Source: Candidatus Gastranaerophilales bacterium | Lineage (GTDB): Bacteria > Cyanobacteriota > Vampirovibrionia > Gastranaerophilales > Gastranaerophilaceae | Assembly (NCBI GenBank): GCA_944323875.1 | Contig: CALUUH010000002.1 | Span: forward strand, 62,001 to 126,000 | Direction: 5' to 3' | Length of the DNA: 64,000 nt | Shown: positions 41,286 to 50,288 of the stretch, one piece after another | Layout of the letters: each line of letters begins with the position of its first letter | Position numbering within the stretch: the first letter of the stretch is position 1 | Made by a program: the position numbers and the translations under genes | Notes under the pieces: generated by a model | Told to the model about the DNA's origin: nothing | What the model saw: only the letters and a program-made list of their open reading frames with translations | Database searches by the model: none

Positions 41286-42617
41286 TTACTTATTCTTTTC
41301 ACTGCGTTCGCGGATAGAAAGCTTTATCGGTGTGCCGAAAAAGCCAAATGCTTCACGCAGTTTATTCTCTATATATTTTTTGTAATGGTCTTTCATTAGC
41401 TCTGCATTATTGGCAAAGATGACAATGTGCGGCGGCTGAATACCGGTTTGCGTTACGTACAAAAGTTTTAACCGTTTGCCTTTTGATGATTGCGGCGGAT
41501 TAAGCATATATGCTTCTTTTATAACTTTGTTTAAAAGTCCGGTTGAAATACGCTTTGTACATTCTGCATAGACTTCCTGCGCCTTGTCAAATATTGTGTT
41601 AATTCGCTGTTTGGTAAGCGCACTGATGAATATTTTCGGTGCAAATTCCAAAAACGGAATATCGTTTGTTATTTTTTTAGAAAATTCGTTTATTGTATTT
41701 GATTTTTTATTTTCTATCAAATCCCATTTGTTTATCGCGATAATCAAGCCTTTTCCGGCTTCTGTTATAATAGAGGCAATTTTTTTATCCTGATCGGAAA
41801 TACCTTCGGTTGCATCAATAACAAGGAGTGCGACATCGCATTCTCTTATTGAGCGGATAGCACGGTCAACGGCAAATTTTTCTACGCCGTAATCTACTCT
41901 TGCTTTTTTTCTTATACCGGCTGTATCAACAATAATAAACTCTTTGTCTTTGTAAGTTACTTTACTGTCAATGCTGTCACGCGTTGTGCCGGAAACATCT
42001 GATACAATAACACGGTTTTCGTTAAGGACAGCGTTAACAATAGATGATTTACCTGCATTCGGACGGCCGACTATTGCGATTTTTATTATTTTTTCCTGCT
42101 CGGTTTCTTCCTGAATTTCAAAATCTTCGGTAATTATTTCCAGTAAATCTCCGACACCGCCGCTTCCGTGAAGCGCAGATATTCCGATAGGATCTCCGAG
42201 GGCAAGTGAATAAAAATCGTTTATCATCATTAATGAGGCAGGATTATCGATTTTGTTTACTGCAAGATAAACGGGTTTTCCGGATTGTCTCAGAATATTT
42301 GCAATATCGTAGTCAACAGGGTTGGCGCCTTCTTTGCCGTCGACAAGAAATATGATTTTGTCGGCTTCTTCGCAGGCGATTTTTGCCTGATCGAATATGG
42401 AGAGCATAATTTCATCTTCATCTCCGGGGATAATACCGCCGGTGTCAATGACTGTGAATATTTTGTTCTGCCATTCCACGTCAAAATAAATTCTGTCGCG
42501 TGTAACTCCCGGCAAATCATCAACGATAGAGTTTCGTGAACCTACAAGACGGTTTACGAAAGTTGATTTGCCTACATTCGGGCGTCCTACTATTGCTACA
42601 ATCGGTTTTCTTTCCAT
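41286..42617 (-). CDS. der: Der/EngA tandem GTPase
   Basis: 443 aa. Two GTPase domains (GRPNVGKST with DDLPGVTRDRI, DTGG and NKID; GRPNAGKSS with SGTTRDSID, DTAG and NKWD) plus the C-terminal KH-like domain ending SIRERSEKNK. It acts in 50S ribosome assembly. TACAAT lies 7 nt before the ATG and no SD is visible, so a leaderless start inside the end of recJ is likely. recJ is 22 bp upstream on the same strand. Confidence 0.97.
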   Translation of the reverse strand: MERKPIVAIVGRPNVGKSTFVNRLVGSRNSIVDDLPGVTRDRIYFDVEWQNKIFTVIDTGGIIPGDEDEIMLSIFDQAKIACEEADKIIFLVDGKEGANPVDYDIANILRQSGKPVYLAVNKIDNPASLMMINDFYSLALGDPIGISALHGSGGVGDLLEIITEDFEIQEETEQEKIIKIAIVGRPNAGKSSIVNAVLNENRVIVSDVSGTTRDSIDSKVTYKDKEFIIVDTAGIRKKARVDYGVEKFAVDRAIRSIRECDVALLVIDATEGISDQDKKIASIITEAGKGLIIAINKWDLIENKKSNTINEFSKKITNDIPFLEFAPKIFISALTKQRINTIFDKAQEVYAECTKRISTGLLNKVIKEAYMLNPPQSSKGKRLKLLYVTQTGIQPPHIVIFANNAELMKDHYKKYIENKLREAFGFFGTPIKLSIRERSEKNK

Positions 42618-42639
42618 AGGTTTTATTGTAGCACAAATA

Positions 42640-45003
42640 TCAGACGATTTCCAATGTATTCAAATCATCCTCAAGAAGGCTTTTTTGAAAACTTTCGCAT
42701 TCATCAATCAAATCAAGCAGCTGCGCGTATTTTGTACTGTGCAAAACTGCTGATAATTCGCTGTTGCCGAGGTAATCTATAATGTAATAATCTTTGCTGC
42801 GCTCAAGAATTTTGATGAGAGATATTTCTTCAAAGATATCAAATAAAAGTTCCAGAACAGCGTAAGATTTTCCCAAAAAACTCGCAAATCTTCTAAATTC
42901 TACTTTTCCGCCGTTATTGTGCGCTGCAAATTTCATCATTCCGCAAACAGTTTTTAGAAACTCTTTTTCATCAAAAGATTTAATATCATAGTTCATAAAA
43001 TGGATTGCTTTAGGATTTGTTTGCTCAATAATTCTGTTAAATGTTTCAATGTCTGCCGGATAGTCGAAAAACATTAATCCGTCACACGGCTGTAGATTGT
43101 CGCGCGTCATTGATTTTTCAAAAAGGGTTGAAAAAGGACGGAGCATGTCAAGAACAGATTTGCTTTCAGCAAAGACCATGATATTGCTTTTAACATTTTT
43201 TACATAATCATTTACCTGCGGCAAAATATCAGTTTTTTTGCGGTGATCATACAGCTTTATTCTGTCAGTTGCAGTTTCTTCCTCTTCTTTAAGATATTCA
43301 GAGTGGATGTCATCAACAATAAGCTGAACACTTATATTTCCGTTAAACTCATTTTTTTGCGGGTGGAAAGCAACGTCAAATGTATCGCCGTTAACCAGAG
43401 AAATATCGCCGTGCTGCCACCAGATACAGTTAAATTCAGATGCTGCATCGGGCGCAAGACTTACAAGTTTTAAATGGTCTTTGCTTTCTCCCATAAGTTT
43501 TTTTTCTTTAACTTTCAGATTTTTCAAGGAGAAGATGGGACTCGGATTGGCCGCGCCAAAGGGCTCAAGCTTTGAAATTTCTTCTACGAGATTCAGGTCA
43601 ACATCCTCCGGCCGGAGGTCTAAATCTATATTGATAAACGGTTTTAGTTCTTTGCCGTTAAGAAATTCTTTAACGGTTTTATTGAGAGCGGATTTCACTG
43701 TTTCAAAAGAGCTTTTTTCAGGTGAAAAATAAAGACCGGCCGCCATTTCATGCCCGCCAAAACCGTCAAGCAATTCGGCATTTTCATTTATTACATCATA
43801 CAGATTTATGCCGGAAATGCTTCTTGCGGAACATCTTATTTGCTTTGTTTCTTCCGAATATGTCATTAAAAAAGTCGGTTTGTAATATTTTTCAACGAGT
43901 TTTGAAGCAACAATACCGACAATTCCGACATGCCAGTCGGGTTTGAAAAGAACAATAGCCGGATACCTGTTGCCTTCGGCCTGAAGCATTGCATCCGCTT
44001 CCATAAATGTGTCCTGACAGAGGGTTTGGCGGATTTTGTTAAAGTTTTCCAACTCCATTATTGCCATTTGAATTTCCTGCTTGTTGTCAGAAATTAAGAC
44101 TTTTAGTGCTGCTTCTACAGTATCAAGCCTTCCTGATGCGTTAATTCTCGGTGCGACACCAAAGGCTATTTGTTCTGATGTAACGCCGTTTGATGGTTTG
44201 TAACCAGCACTTTCAAGAAGTTTTTCCAATCCCCAGTGTTTACCGTTAGAGATTAATTCCAGACCTTTTGTCACAAGATACCTGTTTTCTCCGACAAGCG
44301 GAACAATATCCGCAACAGTACCAACGGCAACATAAGGCAGAATATCATATATAAATTCGGTTTTTTTGTATTTTTCAAGCAGGGCCTGCGCAACCTTGAA
44401 TGCAACACCGACACCGGCAAGTGAAGTAAGACTTGTTATTTGTTTTGTTGTCAAATTTTCATCCAGAGCGTTTTGGGCTTTCGGGTTGATTATTGCATAA
44501 GCTTTCGGCAATACTTCCGGAGCTTCGTGGTGATCGGTTATTATTACATCTATTTTAAAACTGTTTAAAAAGTTTACGGCATCAACATCACTAATCCCGC
44601 AGTCACAGGATATAATGACTTTTGGTTTGACAGATGTCATTATTTTAACGAGAGCTTTTGTGTCAAATCCGTGGCCTTCTTTTTCTCTGTCAGGGATAAA
44701 ATAATTTACATCAGCGCCGAGATGTTTGAATGTTCTGTATAAAAGCGAGGTTGAAGTTACGCCGTCAGCATCAAAATCACCGTGTACAACAATTTTTTCC
44801 TGATTATCAATAGCTTTTGACAGTCTTTCAACGCATTTTTCCATGTCAGTAAATACATTCGGGTGTGTTAACTTCATCTCCAGAGGGTGCAAAAACTCCT
44901 GAATTTCTTCATCAGTTTTTATGCCGCGGGAAGATAAAAGTCTTTTGATTAAAGACTTTTCATTACTATCGCTATCATTATATATCCACTCTTTTTTCAT
45001 CAT
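42640..45003 (-). CDS. recJ: Single-stranded-DNA exonuclease RecJ
   Basis: 787 aa, longer than E. coli RecJ (577). DHH core VVHGDFDADGVTSTSLLYR (motif I), IISCDCGIS, IITDHHEAP (motif III), then VAVGTVADIVPL and DHHA1 parts RCSARSISGINLYDVI and GGHEMAAGLYFS. The extra ~200 C-terminal residues form a further domain seen in long RecJ proteins, with no motif I can name. The 5'-3' exonuclease acts in recombination and mismatch repair. Two adjacent ATGs (45003, 45000) both fit; no SD. Confidence 0.95.
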   Translation of the reverse strand: MMKKEWIYNDSDSNEKSLIKRLLSSRGIKTDEEIQEFLHPLEMKLTHPNVFTDMEKCVERLSKAIDNQEKIVVHGDFDADGVTSTSLLYRTFKHLGADVNYFIPDREKEGHGFDTKALVKIMTSVKPKVIISCDCGISDVDAVNFLNSFKIDVIITDHHEAPEVLPKAYAIINPKAQNALDENLTTKQITSLTSLAGVGVAFKVAQALLEKYKKTEFIYDILPYVAVGTVADIVPLVGENRYLVTKGLELISNGKHWGLEKLLESAGYKPSNGVTSEQIAFGVAPRINASGRLDTVEAALKVLISDNKQEIQMAIMELENFNKIRQTLCQDTFMEADAMLQAEGNRYPAIVLFKPDWHVGIVGIVASKLVEKYYKPTFLMTYSEETKQIRCSARSISGINLYDVINENAELLDGFGGHEMAAGLYFSPEKSSFETVKSALNKTVKEFLNGKELKPFINIDLDLRPEDVDLNLVEEISKLEPFGAANPSPIFSLKNLKVKEKKLMGESKDHLKLVSLAPDAASEFNCIWWQHGDISLVNGDTFDVAFHPQKNEFNGNISVQLIVDDIHSEYLKEEEETATDRIKLYDHRKKTDILPQVNDYVKNVKSNIMVFAESKSVLDMLRPFSTLFEKSMTRDNLQPCDGLMFFDYPADIETFNRIIEQTNPKAIHFMNYDIKSFDEKEFLKTVCGMMKFAAHNNGGKVEFRRFASFLGKSYAVLELLFDIFEEISLIKILERSKDYYIIDYLGNSELSAVLHSTKYAQLLDLIDECESFQKSLLEDDLNTLEIV

Positions 45004-45848
45004 TGTTCTACCTAAAATATATCACAAAACTTACCTTTAAGGCAATTGTTAAGCTGTTTTGTAATATAGTACTGTTAAGGCACTAAGGGGTTAGGGCACT
45101 AAGGCACTAAGGAGTTAATAAAGACGTTAAGACTATAAGACGTTGAGACGTTAAGTGCATATCAAAGATAAGGCAACGCTGGAAATGCGCACATTGCCGA
45201 TAAAATATTCCTAGCCCCTTGCGCGAGAGGGTTAGGGTGAGGGGTCAAAAAAGTTAAATATGCACATGACTCTTTCCGTCATCCCGCAACGGTTTGAGTG
45301 CATCTTGCCATAGTTGACACCTTGCGGGATCTCAAAAAAGGCAGTAAGGCACTAAGTATTTACAAAAATAGGGCAACGTGAGAATATTTTCGCATTACCC
45401 TATTTTGAAATAACAGTACACTGTTTACTGTTCATAGGTCACAGATGTAGGTTGGGGCATTCTTGCCCAACAGAAAAAATTTGAGATCCCGCAAGGCAAC
45501 GACTGTGGCAGGACGTCACGAAACCGCTGCGGGATGACGGGACAAAATAAGGCAACATGAGAAAAGTCCCACATTGCCTTAAAAGATGTTAAGTCGAATA
45601 ATACAATCAGACCACGCTGGATTGATTAAAAGTAGGTCGTATTTACAAATCCGACAATTAGCTTCTCTCCGTCATCCCGCAACGGTTTGAGTGCGTCCTG
45701 CCACAGTCGTCACCTTGCGGGATCTCAGAGAAAAGGCACTAAGTTAAAAGGTGGGCACGCTATCGCTTTTCAATAATACAAAAAATCGGTGCGTCAAACG
45801 ACGCACCCTACGGCTGTAATTACTTAATCACCTAGTCACTTAGTCACA
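45004..45848. repeat. Repeat-packed intergenic region
   Basis: No gene in ~845 bp. From left: CACTAAGG/GACGTTAAG low-complexity units (45075-45155); a palindrome (45165-45203); a GAGAGGGTTAGGGTGAGGGG segment (45225-45245); three copies of a 59-bp element with TCCCGCAA...TTGCGGGA ends (45276-45334, 45669-45727, and inverted 45482-45540); further palindromes at 45370-45412 and 45543-45583; a MITE fragment (45447-45475); and a GCGTCAAACGACGCACCC unit (45791-45811). Confidence 0.8.
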
Positions 45849-45875
45849 CCAACTAAGGACAAAGTCCTTAGTTGG
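45849..45875 (-). other. Stem-loop across the stop codon at the end of VR-2
   Basis: CCAACTAAGGAC (45849-45860) and GTCCTTAGTTGG (45864-45875) form a 12-bp perfect stem with a 3-nt loop. It corresponds to the 16594-16622 hairpin. Confidence 0.72.
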
Positions 45876-46014
45876 ATATACAAACAGCGCGGTAGCCGCT
45901 GACGTGCTTGAAGCTCCATTTATTGTCACTGCCGCTCGTGTAGGTAGTGGTGAAGTGCCGGAAGTACGCGCTGTTAGCAGTGCGCTCCTCACTGGACCAG
46001 TTGCAGAAGCCAAT
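45868..46014 (-). repeat. DGR-like variable region (VR-2)
   Basis: The last 49 codons of pilin-like gene 3, aligned to 16456-16602. The fixed codons are shared (TGG TCC AGT GAG GAG; ACT ACC TAC ACG; CGC GCT GTT). The changed ones are mainly NNC (AAC, CGC, AGC, TTC, CAC, ACC, GTC, GGC, TAC). One synonymous change (TGT for TGC) is seen against 21 amino-acid changes from codon GGC on. Confidence 0.82.
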
Positions 46015-47289
46015 AGGAATTGGGGGATTATCTTTGTATTGATCCCTTACTTTTAAGCCTTCTACGTATCCTTCTGTTATCGTTGCTTCAGTTCCGTCCA
46101 ACTTTACATATAATGCTTGTGCTAATTGAGTAAGCTGAGCGCTTGTTGGAAGGCTCATGCCTTTTTCTTGACAAGTAAGCTTCGCTCCGGCCCAATAATT
46201 TGTAGAACAATAATCTCCATGCATTTCTTCCATATCTTCGTATTCACTGCCTTCACATGTGTTTATTGCTCTGTTCGCACGAAACTCTGTACTCCAGCAC
46301 ATGTCACCAATCGGATTATCGCAAGTTGAGAATGCTACGCCAGAGCTTAATTGAATATCTTTACCTACTCTATTCGGCCCTTTCTTTCCGTTAACATCTA
46401 CCATATATGCCATACAAGATACTTGTGAACCTGTATCTTCAATTGGGTCAGCGTAAGGGCATTCCGGCTGGTATGCCATAATAACCGTTGTTCCGTCTGC
46501 AACAACAAAGCTCATGGTATTAGTGTTAGTCTGCCAGTCGCTTAGGCCCATGCTAGATGCAGATGTTAAAGAATCAGTTTCAACTTCCATAGGTTCTTCG
46601 TTACTTCCTGTTGTAACGACTTTTGGTGAATAGCATTTATTAATATCTGTGTTATCACAGGTCTTAATAACTTTCATGTATTGTTTGAAAGTGTCCATAA
46701 AGTCCTCTGTAGAGTCGTGCCCTGTCATGACGCCGTCAGTGTTCATTCTTCTGACGGTTTCCGTGAGTTTCTTTTCCCAGAGGTCTTTAGCTGTAGACCA
46801 TGCTTTCTCGTTATGATTTTGAATTAGGCCGGGCAAGGTCAATGCGGCAACAATGCCGATTACTGCGAGGGTGATTAACACTTCAGCCAAAGTGAAAGCT
46901 GCCTTCTTAGAAGTCGTTAAGACGTTAGGACGATAAGACGTTAAGTCCTTTACATTTTTAGGCTCTGCGGCTTCGTGACGGGTTCCGTCATGCTGAATTG
47001 CGGATTGCGAGCAGAAAGAAATGTTTTCCGAAACCATAGCGGAGCCGGAGGCGAGAGCGTTGTTGAGGGAAACATTTCTTTCTGTAATTTTCTGAGTATT
47101 GGTGCTGGCTAGCCTGCCTGTCTCCTGAGTGTGAGAGCGGACTACGTCCGCACCCTCATCCGGCCTGTGGCCACCTTCTCCCAAAGGGGAGAAGGAATGT
47201 AACAGTTTTTGTTCATCATTAACATTGTTTTGTTTCATGGTTACATCTCCTTTGTTAGTACTATCAAGTTTTATTAAATTATCTTTCAT
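45868..47289 (-). CDS. Type IV pilin-like surface protein with DGR-type variable C-terminus (copy 2)
   Basis: 473 aa from ATG 47289 (AAGGAG 7 nt upstream). A second in-frame ATG at 47238 also has an SD (AAGGAG) and matches the start of copy 1, so both may be used. About 130 residues precede the prepilin site KKAAFTLAEVLITLAVIG; this leader contains SFSPLGEGGHRPDEGADVV and GRLASTNTQ, translations of intergenic palindromic repeats. The core is nearly the same as in 15487-16602, with mainly silent DNA differences, while the tail is strongly altered. Such a long prepilin leader is unusual and may affect export. Confidence 0.82.
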   Translation of the reverse strand: MKDNLIKLDSTNKGDVTMKQNNVNDEQKLLHSFSPLGEGGHRPDEGADVVRSHTQETGRLASTNTQKITERNVSLNNALASGSAMVSENISFCSQSAIQHDGTRHEAAEPKNVKDLTSYRPNVLTTSKKAAFTLAEVLITLAVIGIVAALTLPGLIQNHNEKAWSTAKDLWEKKLTETVRRMNTDGVMTGHDSTEDFMDTFKQYMKVIKTCDNTDINKCYSPKVVTTGSNEEPMEVETDSLTSASSMGLSDWQTNTNTMSFVVADGTTVIMAYQPECPYADPIEDTGSQVSCMAYMVDVNGKKGPNRVGKDIQLSSGVAFSTCDNPIGDMCWSTEFRANRAINTCEGSEYEDMEEMHGDYCSTNYWAGAKLTCQEKGMSLPTSAQLTQLAQALYVKLDGTEATITEGYVEGLKVRDQYKDNPPIPIGFCNWSSEERTANSAYFRHFTTTYTSGSDNKWSFKHVSGYRAVCISN

Positions 47290-47415
47290 GCAATTCTCCT
47301 TATTAATTTATAATATACAATAATTCTATTCATTGAGCCACTTTTGCTAAGTTTATACACTTTGGCACAAGGAATATGCCTTGTGTTGAATGAAAATATT
47401 GCGAAAAGTTTACAA

Positions 47416-47547
47416 TTAGCGGATTTGAGCCCCCCCCCCGATGTCTGAAAGCCTTGCGGCACAATGGTTTGCGGCTTTGTCAAGTTTTAGGTTAGACCCC
47501 GCTAAATCCTCAATATCCAAAACTATTCTTGCTAAATAATTGCTCAT
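47416..47547 (-). CDS. 43-codon ORF with a G10 tract
   Basis: ATG 47547 to TAA 47416-47418 encodes MSNYLARIVLDIEDLAGSNL and so on, reading through a run of ten G (C on the plus strand, 47430-47439) near its end. A one-base slip would change the C-terminus, so the frame may be phase-variable or a truncated relic. No SD and no recognised family. The rest of 47290-47729 shows a CAGTAAGTGACTAAGTGGC repeat (47605-47625) and no further gene. Confidence 0.35.
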   Translation of the reverse strand: MSNYLARIVLDIEDLAGSNLKLDKAANHCAARLSDIGGGAQIR

Positions 47548-47729
47548 ACAAGTATTATACCGTATCTTTCGCAAAATTGCAACCCCCATTTTTAAAAAAG
47601 GCAGTAAGTGACTAAGTGGCTAAATATTTACAAGAATCAGGCAGCATGAAAATTCATCCATTCATATGGTTGATTTTTGAAAAAACATCATTAATATAAA
47701 ATCAGGTAGTAAACAAGAAGGATATATTT

Positions 47730-48284
47730 ATGGGCAGTTCAAATTTATTTACAGGTATATATGCGGGATTGACGAACACTTATGCACAGCTTGCAGCACA
47801 AAATCCTGATGGCCTTACTCTGGAAGGTATTTCGGAAGCGAGAACAAATCAGGATAATTTATATTCCTTAAACCAAACTTTTGCATCATATTTGCAGACA
47901 AATTTCACTAATATTGATAAAGACGGTGACGGAATAATTTCCTCTGACGAAATGACCAACTTAACAAATATGATGAGTGCACAAGGACTTACCAAAGCTG
48001 AATTAAGCCAGTTGTACGCATCCGGTGCAAGCGGGCTTTCAACAAGTACGATCAATGATATTCTGGAGCACTTTGATGACATGGATACAAACCATGACGG
48101 CAGAATTACTCAGGAGGAAATATCAGCATATACCGTAAATTCTGCAAGACAGGAAAAAGTTGACGAATATGCTCATAAAGCGGCAACTAATATGTCTGTA
48201 TTTTACGGCGATGATTCATCATCAGACACATCAGGAACCTATAGTATGCTTAGCTATAGATACAAAACCAGCAGTAACTCATAG
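47730..48284 (+). CDS. EF-hand calcium-binding protein
   Basis: 184 aa, no obvious signal peptide. Two canonical EF-hand loops: DKDGDGIISSDE (about 70-81) and DTNHDGRITQEE (about 117-128), with the usual D/N at positions 1, 3 and 5 and E at 12. The N-terminal part is Thr/Gln/Asn-rich and the C-terminus is Ser-rich. Bacterial EF-hand proteins act as calcium sensors or envelope proteins; the target is unknown. GAAGGA SD. Confidence 0.88.
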   Translation: MGSSNLFTGIYAGLTNTYAQLAAQNPDGLTLEGISEARTNQDNLYSLNQTFASYLQTNFTNIDKDGDGIISSDEMTNLTNMMSAQGLTKAELSQLYASGASGLSTSTINDILEHFDDMDTNHDGRITQEEISAYTVNSARQEKVDEYAHKAATNMSVFYGDDSSSDTSGTYSMLSYRYKTSSNS

Positions 48285-48335
48285 TACACACTTAGTAACA
48301 ACATGCGCTGTGATGCGCACGGAAAAGGGAATTGA

Positions 48336-48358
48336 AGCTTGCCTATGGCAGGCTTTTT
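48336..48358 (+). terminator. Terminator after the EF-hand gene
   Basis: GCTTGCC-TAT-GGCAGGC (48337-48353) followed by TTTTTG. Confidence 0.85.
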
Positions 48359-48439
48359 GTTTTCACATAATTTCATTTATTTAATTTCTACGTCAAATAA
48401 AGCATTCCAATAATGCGTACATGTTTTATAATAATGATT

Positions 48440-49297
48440 ATGAGTATGCAAATTTTGTCAGAATACCTTGAATATCTTGATGTAGAACGAGGGCTTTCGC
48501 AGAATACGCTGGAGGCCTACAGGAGAGATTTAAGCAATTTTCTTGAGTTTTGTGCCTGTGATTTGGATAAAATTCAGCGCTCACAGGTTAACTCATATAT
48601 TCTCAAGCTCCGTGAACAAAAATATTCGGCAACCAGTGTTGCCAGAAAAATCGCCTCCATACGCGGATTTTTCAAGTGGCTTTGTGCAAATGAAATATGC
48701 ACCGCTGACCCGACTTTAACACTTGAACAGCCTAAGCTTCCGCAAAAGCTCCCGAAAGTTATGACTATTGAAGAAATAGAAACAATACTTAAACAGCATC
48801 TTACACCTGAACAAAAAGTGATTGTGGAACTGCTTTACGGATGCGGTCTGCGGGTTTCCGAACTCACCAATCTCGAATTAAGTAACATAGATATTAACGG
48901 AAAATACCTTCAATGCACCGGCAAAGGCTCTAAAGAACGTATTGTGCCGCTTGGCAAAAAAGCTATTAAAGCAATTAAAGACTATCTGCCGCAGCGGGAT
49001 TATATTATCAACAAATTCAGGCTGAATACGAAAAAATTACTCCTGACGGAAACCGGACGCGCTGTAACGCGACAGGATATCTACAATTTTATAAGCGAAC
49101 AGGGCAAAAAAATTCATAAACATATTTCTCCGCATACTCTCCGGCACAGTTTTGCAACGCATTTGCTTGAAAACGGGGCTGATTTACGTATAGTTCAGGA
49201 GCTTCTGGGGCACAGCGATGTTGCAACAACACAGCTTTACACACATATAAGCAAAAAACGCTTGAAAGAAGTTTATTTTGCAATAAACTCATCATGA
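48440..49297 (+). CDS. xerD: Tyrosine recombinase, XerD-like
   Basis: 285 aa from ATG 48440, chosen because TATAAT (48427-48432) lies 7 nt upstream, giving a leaderless mRNA; there is no SD. Core-binding domain LSEYLEYLDVERGLSQNTLEAYRRDLSNFLEF. Catalytic Arg in YGCGLRVSEL, Lys in GKGSKERIVPLG, HTLRHSFATHLLENGADLRIVQELLGHSDVATTQLYTHI with the Tyr. Together with the XerC-like enzyme at 26529 it should resolve chromosome dimers. A BioD-like gene follows 9 bp later. Confidence 0.87.
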   Translation: MSMQILSEYLEYLDVERGLSQNTLEAYRRDLSNFLEFCACDLDKIQRSQVNSYILKLREQKYSATSVARKIASIRGFFKWLCANEICTADPTLTLEQPKLPQKLPKVMTIEEIETILKQHLTPEQKVIVELLYGCGLRVSELTNLELSNIDINGKYLQCTGKGSKERIVPLGKKAIKAIKDYLPQRDYIINKFRLNTKKLLLTETGRAVTRQDIYNFISEQGKKIHKHISPHTLRHSFATHLLENGADLRIVQELLGHSDVATTQLYTHISKKRLKEVYFAINSS

Positions 49298-49306
49298 AGG
49301 TAGAAG

Positions 49307-50032
49307 ATGTTAGAATTATTTGTAACCGAAATAGAACCAAATTCTGATAAAATCTATATAACCGCAGGACTTGCCGCGACAATGCAGGGGTTGGGTTACT
49401 ATACCACGGTCTATAAACCTGTGCAAACCGGTGCTGTGGAAAATAACGGATACCTTCAATCTCCTGATCTGGTCTTTGTCAAGCTGATTGATACCTACAT
49501 ACAAACATATTTCAGCTATTTGTTAAAAAGCAATGCCACCCCTTTTGTGGCTGCAGCAGAAGAGAATATGCTGATAGATAAAGAACTTATTCTAAAAGAC
49601 TATGAAAGTATAATACGAAGTTATGAATGCATTATCACTGACGGGACATCAGGTATCAACACGCCTTTTGCCCCAAATTTCGCTGAAAAAGACTTTATTA
49701 AAGAATTAAATCTGCCCGTTGTTTTTGTCGTGAAGCCAACAGTGTCAGCAGTCACATCAACACTTATGACAATAAATCACGCTCAAATCGAAGGTTTAAA
49801 CATTCGGGGAGTTATAATAAACGACTATAATGAGTCAGACTGTCCGCCGGAAGTCAAAACCATGCCGGAATTAATCAAAACCTACACAGATACAGAAGTA
49901 TTAGGAAAATTCAACCATATAGATAACATTCAAAATGCCAACCCGAATGATTTAATCGCAAACATCCTCTCCGGCATCGATATTGAAAAAGTCTTTAATG
50001 TAAAAATAGCAAAGCTTAATCCTGATGTGTAA
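49307..50032 (+). CDS. BioD-like P-loop protein with degenerate nucleotide-binding loop
   Basis: 241 aa. The fold and the KPVQTGA element of dethiobiotin synthetase are present (YKPVQTGAVENN, residues 36-47), as are PVVFVVKPTVSAVTSTLM and the NHAQIEGLNIRGVIINDY segment. The P-loop expected at FVTGTDTxVGKT reads FVTEIEPNSDKI, without GKT, and the Gly-rich loop near 120 is TDGTSGINTP. No other bio gene is nearby. It is either a catalytically altered BioD or a repurposed relative. Confidence 0.8.
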   Translation: MLELFVTEIEPNSDKIYITAGLAATMQGLGYYTTVYKPVQTGAVENNGYLQSPDLVFVKLIDTYIQTYFSYLLKSNATPFVAAAEENMLIDKELILKDYESIIRSYECIITDGTSGINTPFAPNFAEKDFIKELNLPVVFVVKPTVSAVTSTLMTINHAQIEGLNIRGVIINDYNESDCPPEVKTMPELIKTYTDTEVLGKFNHIDNIQNANPNDLIANILSGIDIEKVFNVKIAKLNPDV

Positions 50033-50117
50033 CATAATGTAAAAATATATATTTATTATATACAAATTTATCAATTTTTAACGAATAATTTTTTTAATAT
50101 AAATATAGAGGTTTTGT

Positions 50118-50288
50118 ATGGACGAGAGAAAAATCAAAAACTTAACAGTTATTGAACAAACAAAAACAGATGAAGTCAAAAAAACGTCATCTGCTATTCG
50201 TCATACTAATCCTATAATGAAAAAGGTGTTGGAATTTCATCAGGAAAAAGCGGGAAAATTCAGCGTTAAGGACTTATTCAAGCCCTAA
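50118..50288 (+). CDS. Small basic protein (56 aa)
   Basis: ATG 50118 to TAA 50286-50288, with GAGG 6 nt before the ATG: a good SD. MDERKIKNLTVIEQTKTDEV start, then KKTSSAIRHTNPIMKKVLEF and KFSVKDLFKP end. Polar and helical, no membrane segment. It overlaps the end of the leftward ArnT-like gene by 15 bp. Unknown; retained because SD, length and codon use look genuine. Confidence 0.55.
   Translation: MDERKIKNLTVIEQTKTDEVKKTSSAIRHTNPIMKKVLEFHQEKAGKFSVKDLFKP

Noticed and set aside
45004-45848. Possible CRISPR array in the repeat-rich region
   Set aside because: Repeats are of several unrelated families with irregular spacing and no cas genes.
47286-47483. 65-aa leftward frame upstream of pilin-like gene 3
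   Set aside because: It runs through promoter and homopolymer sequence and has no SD; the shorter 47547-47416 frame fits better.
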